This document shows, in pieces, positions 1 through 4,892 of a stretch of DNA of 5,102 nucleotides. Position numbers and translations under genes: made by a program. Every line of letters begins with the position of its first letter. Position 1 is the first letter of the stretch. The stretch covers positions 4,425 through 9,526 of the forward strand of contig DHOG01000197.1 of the NCBI GenBank assembly GCA_002410715.1, read 5' to 3'. Origin of the DNA: Ruminococcaceae bacterium UBA5396. GTDB taxonomy: Bacteria; Bacillota; Clostridia; Oscillospirales; Acutalibacteraceae. The notes beneath the pieces are model-generated. The model saw nothing but the letters and a program-made list of their open reading frames with translations. It ran no database searches and had not been told where the DNA came from.

Positions 1-922
1 TGCCTGTTCCGGTCAATGCACGTCCTGAAATAGTCGGATCGGCTATAAATGTAATATCGTTGTCATCACAATCTTTAAGGCTACTATTATTCCCGTAAGG
101 CCCCCAGCGGTTCGAACCGAACCGCTCCGGCCCTAAAATCATAGAATAGATTCCAAGTGAAACCCATTCATCGTCTGATATTAAATGGATGCTTAAATCT
201 TTTCCTGAAACTGTATCAGAGGCAGTGCAGGCAGCGGCAGCTTTATCAATATTAATATTAGTCCACGGTATAGTACCTTGTTTTGAAACTGCTATGGTAC
301 TTGTGCCTTCATCTGATGGAGTAGAATCAGATCGTGACATTTGGTATTTTGCAGCGTAAAACGGCCTAAAAAGAATCGTGTTATAATCAATTCCGTTCTC
401 ACCGGTTGATGGGCGATGACGCACGAAGAAACCAACGGGCCTTGAATTATATCCACAGTTAGCAGGTTTTATCAACTGATATACGCGAAAGCCCGGCTGG
501 TATGTCCATGTAGAATACCCAAGCTGAAAGTCGTGGACTTCCAATGACGAATCGCAAAATTTAACAGGTGTCCCGTTTGCATAGCCGCCGCTCGGTGCGC
601 CCGGAAAAATTGTAATTGAAATCTTGTTTCCAGCCGCCGAGCCACCGGCAGATACTAAATGATAATTGTTACCAATTTTAATCATAGCGGACTTGTTGAT
701 ATTACCTGCGAGGGTACCGCTGCCATAAATATTAACATTCTGGCTACCTGCTGCTACAGATTCGACTGCTAAACCAACTTCAGAAGACAGTGTATGCGGG
801 ACATCAGCCCAATGCTTACGCTGCCAAAGAGAAGCAAACACTTCCACATCATCACTGTTGAGGGCAAAATTATCAATTGGAAGTTCCGGCGTTGTTTTTG
901 GGGTTGGATTTATGATAATCAT
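1..922 (-). CDS. Phage adhesin with C-type-lectin/FGE-like (SUMF1-type) domain, 3' end outside window
   Basis: An unbroken frame runs 307 codons from ATG at 922 to the window edge. Residues 1 to about 130 are strand-rich and Gly/Ser-rich with no family I can name; they probably form the attachment part. From about residue 164 the sequence follows the C-type-lectin/formylglycine-generating-enzyme-like pattern. FRPFYAAKYQMSRSD (185-199) corresponds to the opening 'f.i.KYe.S' strand. GTIPWTNINIDKAAAAC (216-232) corresponds to 'PW.ni..d.A...C'. HLISDDEWVSLGIYS (246-260) corresponds to 'hLit.aEW..la', and RWGPYGN (272-278) to 'PwGN'. ISGRALTGTG (298-307) is where such proteins usually continue into a 'W.H...GI.DL.GNvwEw' core. 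That core is not in the window. These domains bind ligands and are not usually catalytic in phages. Annotation pipelines tend to label them 'SUMF1/EgtB/PvdO nonheme iron enzyme', which would mislead here. The gene follows the tail-fibre genes, so it is the best candidate for the receptor-binding tip. Confidence 0.85.
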   Translation of the reverse strand, partial: MIIINPTPKTTPELPIDNFALNSDDVEVFASLWQRKHWADVPHTLSSEVGLAVESVAAGSQNVNIYGSGTLAGNINKSAMIKIGNNYHLVSAGGSAAGNKISITIFPGAPSGGYANGTPVKFCDSSLEVHDFQLGYSTWTYQPGFRVYQLIKPANCGYNSRPVGFFVRHRPSTGENGIDYNTILFRPFYAAKYQMSRSDSTPSDEGTSTIAVSKQGTIPWTNINIDKAAAACTASDTVSGKDLSIHLISDDEWVSLGIYSMILGPERFGSNRWGPYGNNSSLKDCDDNDITFIADPTISGRALTGTG

Positions 923-1236
923 TTTGTCTGCACCGCCTTTAATACTAAAATATTTTCCTTTTTATCTACAATATGAACAGCACAAACCCAATAGTTCTGC
1001 ATGTTTGGAAAGTTCTCCAAAGAAGGTCTTTCCTCTTCTTCTTCTGCTATAAAGACATATCCGCTTGGAGTTAAATAAACCACGCCATCCTTTAATTCAA
1101 ATTCCGCTGCCGGCATTTTGTATGTAACATTACATATATGAATTTCGGCAGCAGGAAGCTGAAGCTTTCCATTTGACATAGTTGGCGTGATGTTCCATGC
1201 AATGTCAGGATATTCCTCTGATACAGTTCTACTCAT
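919..1236 (-). CDS. Small protein of unknown function between the appendage and adhesin genes
   Basis: The 105-residue product starts at ATG 1236 with AGGAGG 6 nt upstream; that site overlaps the TAA of the preceding gene (TAAGGAGG). I do not recognise the family. The N-terminus (MSRTVSEEYPDIAWNITP) is polar. Two similar blocks, LPAAEIHI (27-34) and MPAAEFEL (41-48), follow, then a strand-rich part (GVVYLTPSGYVFIA, 51-64), a run of five glutamates (65-69), and a second strand-rich part (YWVCAVHIV, 82-90; NILVLKAV, 95-102). There is no helix bundle, so it does not look like the Avd accessory protein of DGRs. Its last bases overlap the adhesin start as ATGA, suggesting coupled production and perhaps an assembly or attachment role for that adhesin. 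The adhesin has its own weaker ribosome site (AGGCGGTG) inside this gene. It is most likely a real gene, given the ribosome binding site and tight packing. Confidence 0.75.
   Translation of the reverse strand: MSRTVSEEYPDIAWNITPTMSNGKLQLPAAEIHICNVTYKMPAAEFELKDGVVYLTPSGYVFIAEEEEERPSLENFPNMQNYWVCAVHIVDKKENILVLKAVQTK
931..939 (-). promoter_or_regulatory. Ribosome binding site for the adhesin start
   Basis: AAGGCGGTG at 939-931 on the minus strand differs by one base from AAGGAGGTG and ends 8 nt before ATG at 922. Together with the ATGA overlap it supports the chosen start of the truncated adhesin. Confidence 0.6.
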
Positions 1237-1247
1237 CTTAATCCTCC

Positions 1248-1742
1248 TTATGCGGCCCGATAATATTTGACCGCTGTCAGACAGAAACCGCCGCTGTGTG
1301 TATCCGTTTTGCTTGATCCCACACGCCTGATTTTAATCCGCAGCGTATGGCCGTCTCCCGTAGGGATTGCTGAAACGGGAATTGGATTTGCAAACGTCGT
1401 TGTGTGAATTGCCTTATCGGAAGGAGCGTCTATGTTTTCGGCGTTCATCCATACAAAAGTTGATCCGTCGAAACTGTATGCAATCTGTAGACTGATTTTC
1501 TGTGCGCTTTGCTCAGAATCCATATAATATTCCAACGATATAGGGATATCGATACGCTGTGCCCAGTCAGTTTCCATCAATAACTCGCGATCTTCGCCTG
1601 CTTTGAAAGATGCGGCAGGAATGCCGTTTATATTGCTTACTTGTTCCGGAGCGCTTTCGGTGTCGGGATTAAATCCGTAAATTGAAAATTTATTAAAAGT
1701 CTGTGCGTCCACATATGATTTTGGCGCTAAAATAATGTTCAT
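1248..1742 (-). CDS. Beta-rich phage structural protein, probable tail appendage component; family not named
   Basis: The protein has 164 residues. AAGGAG lies 7 nt before ATG at 1742, and its 5' junction follows the fibre stop by 11 nt. I cannot give it a family name. The pattern is NGIPAASFKAGEDRELLM (39-56), WAQRIDIPISLEYYM (60-74), a strand pair ISLQIAYSFDGSTFVW (83-98), then TTFANPIPVSAIPTGDGHTL (115-134), RIKIRRVGSSKTDTHSGGF (135-153), and a closing strand LTAVKYYRAA. It resembles the single beta-sandwich proteins often found after fibre genes in phages, with a 'lpA.aF.pg' start, aromatic strands, 'gd.L.fri.R....DT' and a final 'v.v.Y'. I base that resemblance on recall, without an alignment. 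There is no signal peptide or membrane segment. Position and fold suggest a stem or head-fibre-like virion protein, but a secreted or chaperone role is not excluded. Confidence 0.8.
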   Translation of the reverse strand: MNIILAPKSYVDAQTFNKFSIYGFNPDTESAPEQVSNINGIPAASFKAGEDRELLMETDWAQRIDIPISLEYYMDSEQSAQKISLQIAYSFDGSTFVWMNAENIDAPSDKAIHTTTFANPIPVSAIPTGDGHTLRIKIRRVGSSKTDTHSGGFCLTAVKYYRAA

Positions 1743-1753
1743 GGTAAATCTCC

Positions 1754-2554
1754 TTATAAAATATTTTGCGCAACAAATTCAAGCTTGCCGCCTATGTTTT
1801 GGAGCGATATAATGCCTGTTCCGGTTTTGTCGTCAGTAAAAATAACTTCACCGGCCTCGTTGAATTTTATAGGCAGCTCCATCGCCGCCGTCGCATCATT
1901 ATCCACCAGCTCAATTGGCACGGTCGATCCACCTCCTCCGACTTTACTCTTATTAATTACCAGTGCCCCATCTGCATCAAGTTTGAAATCGTTAGAGAGC
2001 TTAACCAGCCCATCATGGCTGTAGTCCGCTTGCGAAATATTAAGGTCTTCGGCGGTCAAGGTAATATCGGAGGCCAAGTTTTTCCCGTTGATCTTACGGC
2101 TGGCCGGAACGAAAATTAAGCTTTCGTCGATAGTGGCGGTAATGTTGGCCGCATTGCCGACCACAGCGGCCATGATGAATGTGAATTCCGTTGGGCTGAC
2201 ACTGTAAGTTGGAATTCTGTCCGCACTGACGGCGGCATATCCGTAGGCATACAACACCGTCCCAAGGTCGGCATCATCGACGAACAGGCCGACTTCACGC
2301 CAATAAAATGGTACGGAAATTCCTTTATTGCTGAAATATCCTTTTACTTTGGCGGTTTTATTCGCGGTTTCCATGCCAATAATTGAGATATCTTTAACTG
2401 GATCAATCAGCTCCTGAAGACCTGTAATATCAGTGCCGTCCTGAAAAGTTCCCTGCCCAATCTGCATCTTTGAGAAATGCAATTCTTGTCCAATCTGAGC
2501 TTTTGCCAGCAATGTTTCTCCGGCTGCCGTCAGATAAAATTTTTCTATCGCCAC
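1754..2554 (-). CDS. Tail-collar fibre protein (DUF3751/phage fibre N-terminal domain), GTG start
   Basis: The 266-residue product starts FYLTAAGETLLAKAQIGQEL (6-25), the 'yyT.aG..l.a.a.agg.l.ft.i.iGdG' opening of tail-collar fibre proteins. The hallmark YWREVGLFVDDADLGTVLYA (84-103) follows. That N-terminal domain, about 150 residues, normally docks the fibre onto the baseplate. Residues 154-171 (KINGKNLASDITLTAEDL) are the common 'vNGk.ls.ditLta.Dv' fibre repeat, and YSHDGLVKLSNDFKLDADGA (178-197) is a typical shaft element. A VGGGGS hinge at 205-210 precedes a beta-rich 55-residue end. The protein is short for a whole fibre and has no recognisable receptor-binding domain, so the downstream genes may supply the tip. 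GTG is the start, with AGGTGAA 8 nt upstream. A plausible internal start lies at the hinge (1921-1919). The family call is firm; the C-terminal role is unknown. Confidence 0.88.
   Translation of the reverse strand: MAIEKFYLTAAGETLLAKAQIGQELHFSKMQIGQGTFQDGTDITGLQELIDPVKDISIIGMETANKTAKVKGYFSNKGISVPFYWREVGLFVDDADLGTVLYAYGYAAVSADRIPTYSVSPTEFTFIMAAVVGNAANITATIDESLIFVPASRKINGKNLASDITLTAEDLNISQADYSHDGLVKLSNDFKLDADGALVINKSKVGGGGSTVPIELVDNDATAAMELPIKFNEAGEVIFTDDKTGTGIISLQNIGGKLEFVAQNIL
1919..1937 (-). promoter_or_regulatory. Possible internal ribosome binding site and in-frame GTG within the fibre gene
   Basis: AGGAGGT (1937-1931) arises from the GGA-GGA-GGT-GGA codons of the Gly-rich hinge. After a 10-nt spacing from AGGAGG comes an in-frame GTG (1921-1919, Val212). 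Initiation here would give a 55-residue copy of the fibre C-terminus. The Shine-Dalgarno match is as good as those of the real genes in this operon. It may equally be a by-product of encoding glycines, since any GGA-GGA-GGT run looks like this. Confidence 0.3.
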
Positions 2555-2556
2555 GT

Positions 2557-3081
2557 TTAATTCACCTGCCTTATTTCTAAAGTTTTTCCGGCCTGCATAA
2601 ATGCTCCAAAGAATGATTGGCTTTCTGCCCCTTGCTCATATTTTAGCTGAAAAACCATGTTCGCCGGTTTTGCCTTATCAACCAAATTTATAATGTTTTT
2701 ATGAGGAATTGCTTCCGATGGAAGCGCCGAAAGATAAATTGTAAATTTATATTGCTTTGGTAAAACTTCCATCCTTGCTGAAACCCTCGACTGTTTTTCA
2801 ACCAAGTTTAATAAGGCAGAACCATTTATAACGCTGTTGGCCTGAATTTTTGCCGCTATAAGTTTGCGGCGTTCAAAAAGCGTTCCGGAACCGGCAAAGT
2901 TAAAAAGCTTTTCCCACCGTTCAATTGTTGGAAGATCCGCCGAAAGTACAAATTGATTCTGATAAGTCTGCTCTGCCTTTTGAAGCAAATTATCTGTCTG
3001 CGGATCGATTGCGCCGCCCAGAGCCTGAAAATCCTTTACATTATGAAGATACTCCGGAAGGTAATCAAGATACTGATACAT
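2557..3081 (-). CDS. xkdU: XkdU-like baseplate connector protein (DUF2313, gpI/YmfQ group)
   Basis: The 174-residue protein begins MYQYLDYLPEYLHNVKDFQA, matching the 'l..yLP.yl..v.ef..l' opening of DUF2313 proteins. Residues 30-46 give a helix ending in NQFVLSADLPTIERWEKLF (42-60), the signature 'f....a.e.gi.rwEkll.i'. FERRKLIAAKIQ (69-80) is the 'e.RR..I.aklr' helix. The second half has strands (MEVLPKQYKFTIYLSALP, 104-121) and INLVDKAKPANMVFQLKY (131-148), matching 'i...kPAhl.f.v.y'. The role known for related P2 gpI proteins is to connect the baseplate wedge to the tail fibres. That fits its place directly before a fibre gene. GGAGG ends 6 nt before the ATG. It overlaps xkdT by 17 nt, and only 2 nt separate it from the fibre start. 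Confidence 0.88.
   Translation of the reverse strand: MYQYLDYLPEYLHNVKDFQALGGAIDPQTDNLLQKAEQTYQNQFVLSADLPTIERWEKLFNFAGSGTLFERRKLIAAKIQANSVINGSALLNLVEKQSRVSARMEVLPKQYKFTIYLSALPSEAIPHKNIINLVDKAKPANMVFQLKYEQGAESQSFFGAFMQAGKTLEIRQVN
2561..2567 (-). promoter_or_regulatory. Ribosome binding site for the GTG start of the fibre gene
   Basis: AGGTGAA at 2567-2561 on the minus strand sits inside the end of xkdU, about 8 nt before GTG at 2554-2552. It supports GTG as the start. The resulting N-terminus, MAIEKFYLTAAGE, matches the usual start of the fibre family. Confidence 0.65.
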
Positions 3082-4165
3082 CTGTGTCCTCCGTTATAGC
3101 TACGCTGCCCTCGACCGGGATCTGATAATCATCAAAAGCAGAGGAAAGAGTTATATTGCCTGCGTTCCCGTTTAAAAGCGTGTTAGACACATCGGCGACT
3201 CCGCTTACCGCAAGGATGGCCGCTTCCACGCGGGCAGTTCGGACAATGCTGTCCGAAAATGCCAAGGATTCTAAATACTTTTGAACGGTGGTTTCTACGG
3301 GAGCCTGTATCCCGGCAATATCAACACCGGTTTCGAGAGCCAGCGAAACCGAAATATTAACCGGAAATTCTGTCACTGTTGAAATTGTTACACAGTGGCC
3401 GATAGGGGCAATCCCATAGCCTTGCCCGTGCGGTTCCGGATCAATTACATTCTGTACGGCCTGAATCAGGCTTTCGCTTGCCGGCTTATTTTCCGGTGCG
3501 ACAATCACGCATTGAACCGTCCCTCCCTCATCATTTGGAGTAGGGAATACCTTTACAGCTCCGACACCGGGTATTTTTAGAATTTGCTGCTCATAATCGG
3601 CAACATTCCCACCGAAAGGCTGCTCATTGATTTCTTTATAAAATCTCGTGCGCAGCTCATCATCAGACTCTTCCTCTTCGCCAGCAGTCAGTACTTCCGA
3701 AAGTGTAGCCGTACCAAGTCCCGCGATATTATCAATCGGCAGCAAGACACCAAAATAACTGTTACCGACAACGCCGGCCTGCTGGCACTGCAGCCGATAT
3801 ATGCCGGATGATATTTTATTAATTACGGTATATGCAATACTATCCGCACCGAATTTTGTTCCGATAGGCACGTCCATTGGGCCGCCGCTCTCGTCGGTAA
3901 AAGCTCCTTTTCTGATTGCATTTGTCGCGGCGTAACGGTTTACGCCATGTTCCGCGCAGCGGCGTGTTAAATCATCTCCGAGAGCGGTATCAGGCATTGT
4001 AGCGTCTTGAATGTTATCAGCGTAAAATTGCTGCTCGACAAGCTGTGCAGCCACTGGTGCTAAAGCGGTATAAATAATACTGCCCTCGCGTATATCAACC
4101 TGATTTTTTAAATTATCCGGTATATTGTTCAGCATTTCCTGCATAAAGTCATCAAAAGTTTTCAT
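3065..4165 (-). CDS. xkdT: XkdT-like baseplate J family wedge protein
   Basis: This is the clearest family match in the window. The 366-residue product is of normal length. It opens with FDDFMQEMLNNIP, then DIREGSIIYTALAPVAAQL (24-42), the 'd.reGSi.yd...P.a.el' signature. It continues with VPIGTKFGADSIAYTV (99-114), TAGEEEESDDELRTRFY (160-176, equal to 'tGG.deEsDe.lR.Rl'), FGGNVADYEQQILKIPGVG (184-202), GYGIAPIGHCVTI (249-261), and a C-terminal domain with FPVNISVSLALETG. Baseplate J proteins, related to P2 gpJ and T4 gp6, form the wedge ring of contractile tails. GGAGG at 4180-4176 lies 10 nt before the ATG. The start shares one base with the xkdS stop, and the last 17 nt overlap xkdU. No truncation or frameshift is visible. 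Hub, wedge and connector genes flank it in PBSX order. Confidence 0.95.
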   Translation of the reverse strand: MKTFDDFMQEMLNNIPDNLKNQVDIREGSIIYTALAPVAAQLVEQQFYADNIQDATMPDTALGDDLTRRCAEHGVNRYAATNAIRKGAFTDESGGPMDVPIGTKFGADSIAYTVINKISSGIYRLQCQQAGVVGNSYFGVLLPIDNIAGLGTATLSEVLTAGEEEESDDELRTRFYKEINEQPFGGNVADYEQQILKIPGVGAVKVFPTPNDEGGTVQCVIVAPENKPASESLIQAVQNVIDPEPHGQGYGIAPIGHCVTISTVTEFPVNISVSLALETGVDIAGIQAPVETTVQKYLESLAFSDSIVRTARVEAAILAVSGVADVSNTLLNGNAGNITLSSAFDDYQIPVEGSVAITEDTDVSVS

Positions 4166-4545
4166 CAGGACTTTACCTCCGTTTGTGCAGCCCGGCTGCC
4201 GAATATAGTATCGATTGTAAAATAGATTATACCATTTTCAGCAGAAAAATCGCGGACATCCGTAATTCGCGTGTCCGTGCTGAGAGCATCTTTTATCATC
4301 CGTTTTGCTTCGCTGTAAGCATAATCAGAATCCTTTCCAACCAGAGTATTTAATTCACTGCCATATTGCCAAGAAAAAATAAGATGTTCATAGCGTTCGG
4401 TTTTCAGCGACATAAAAGCTGATTGTACAATTGAATCAATTCCGTCTATAAAACCGGAGATTCGATTGTTAGCCAAATCCAGTTTCCAAGTTTTAGATGG
4501 GAATTCAGAAGCTTCAACGTCCTTAACGTCAATTTGAGGAATCAA
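4165..4545 (-). CDS. xkdS: XkdS-like baseplate wedge protein (DUF2634, gp25-like), TTG start
   Basis: The 126-residue product has the DUF2634/XkdS layout. PSKTWKLDLANNRISGFIDG (16-35) is the 'tyklDf.ngri.G.iDg..av.Q' signature. LKTERYEHLIFSWQYGSEL (47-65) corresponds to 'l.TeRyrypiys..yG.el' and carries the Tyr-Gly pair. EAKRMIKDALSTDTRITDV (79-97) is the 'e..r.i.eaLl.d.rI..v..f' helix, and a final strand GIIYFTIDT follows. The family is the Gram-positive relative of T4 gp25, a wedge component that helps start sheath polymerisation. The first codon is TTG, fixed by the stop just before it and the Shine-Dalgarno at 4560-4554. The stop overlaps the next start as TGATG, so XkdS and XkdT are probably translationally coupled. 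Confidence 0.9.
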   Translation of the reverse strand: MIPQIDVKDVEASEFPSKTWKLDLANNRISGFIDGIDSIVQSAFMSLKTERYEHLIFSWQYGSELNTLVGKDSDYAYSEAKRMIKDALSTDTRITDVRDFSAENGIIYFTIDTIFGSRAAQTEVKS

Positions 4546-4864
4546 TCATAACGCTCCTCTCCGCAGTATAAGCCTGAATGCGATCAAGTAAAATGTATTT
4601 TATACCGTCAATGCTGCCCGGTCGGCATAGCAGCAGCACACCATCTCCGGCTTTTAAGGCTGGGCGCAAAACCTTTCCGTTTGCCTTTAATCCAATGCAA
4701 TTATCAGTGGCATATAAGTCGTTAGTATCGAGTTCCAATTTTTCGCTGACTTTAATTTTCAAGGGTGCCGTGGAAGATACTATACCTGTTAAAAAGCCGC
4801 CTCTGCCTGTATGGTCGAGAAATGCCCGGATGATTCGTTTGCATTGGTCAACAGTTACAAACAT
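4529..4864 (-). CDS. xkdR: XkdR-like baseplate protein (DUF2577)
   Basis: The product has 111 residues from ATG at 4864, the usual size for the XkdR/DUF2577 family. An N-terminal helix (about residues 5-18) is followed by GIVSSTAPLKIKVSEKLEL (27-45), which fits the family pattern 'G.v.s..PLkI.v..kl.L'. Near the C-terminus are GDGVLLL (73-79) and IKYILLDRI (88-96), matching the family's closing 'GD.vlllr...gqkfivLdRv'. The alternating strands with GxV and GDxVLLL turns suggest a small OB-like beta barrel comparable to spike proteins; this is inference. The exact role in the baseplate is not well established. It lies between the hub and wedge genes, and its last 17 nt overlap xkdS. A plus-strand frame across the same DNA is a shadow. 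Confidence 0.87.
   Translation of the reverse strand: MFVTVDQCKRIIRAFLDHTGRGGFLTGIVSSTAPLKIKVSEKLELDTNDLYATDNCIGLKANGKVLRPALKAGDGVLLLCRPGSIDGIKYILLDRIQAYTAERSVMIDSSN
4554..4560 (-). promoter_or_regulatory. Ribosome binding site supporting the TTG start of xkdS
   Basis: AGAGGAG at 4560-4554 on the minus strand precedes TTG (4545-4543) by 8 nt. The codon immediately before the TTG in this frame is TGA (4548-4546), so no longer form exists. The nearby ATG at 4549-4547 is in the xkdR frame, where it encodes Met106 of XkdR and reaches a stop after six codons. Confidence 0.75.
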
Positions 4865-4871
4865 GTCAGTG

Positions 4872-4879
4872 CCTCCTTT
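4872..4879 (-). promoter_or_regulatory. Ribosome binding site deciding the xkdR start
   Basis: On the minus strand AAAGGAGG occupies 4879-4872 and is followed after 7 nt by ATG at 4864-4862. An in-frame TTG at 4885-4883 would extend the protein by seven residues, but it lies upstream of this site and would place the Shine-Dalgarno inside the coding region. The ATG is therefore the start. Confidence 0.85.
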
Positions 4880-4892
4880 AAACAAGTTTAAA
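4877..4892. repeat. 16-bp near-palindrome spanning the xkdQ stop, next to the xkdR ribosome binding site
   Basis: The sequence TTTAAAC-AA-GTTTAAA is a 7-bp perfect inverted repeat with a 2-nt centre. In the mRNA it can fold as a UUUAAA/UUUAAA stem closing a CUUG loop. It contains the xkdQ stop codon, and its 3' arm runs directly into the AAAGGAGG of xkdR. The stem is all A-U, so it is weak. It may be chance in AT-rich junction DNA. Confidence 0.3.

Noticed and set aside
1..922. Sulfatase-modifying or EgtB/PvdO-type nonheme iron enzyme function for the last gene
   Set aside because: The FGE-like fold is visible, but the location at the end of a tail-fibre operon and the long strand-rich N-terminus point to a ligand-binding phage adhesin. 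The catalytic part of true FGE proteins lies in the unseen C-terminus, so enzyme function cannot be supported.
1018..1050. GAA-rich stretch in the small gene as a slippage or phase-variation tract
   Set aside because: It is a short codon-level run (GAA GAA GAA GAG GAA) encoding five glutamates. It is interrupted by GAG, has a 3-nt unit, and so cannot shift the frame by unit slippage.
794..1052. Plus-strand open frames of about 60 codons near the adhesin start
   Set aside because: They lie opposite the adhesin and small-protein genes, which are in a continuous minus-strand operon with good ribosome sites. The plus-strand frames have no such support and no recognisable protein pattern.
1766..2119. 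Plus-strand frames of 117 and 79 codons and a minus-strand 60-codon frame over the fibre gene
   Set aside because: They overlap a well-recognised tail-collar fibre protein, and their translations look like out-of-frame sequence (runs of Arg, Ser and Pro) without family motifs.
3395..3811. Plus-strand frames opposite xkdT
   Set aside because: The baseplate J protein on the minus strand accounts for all of this DNA with strong motif matches.
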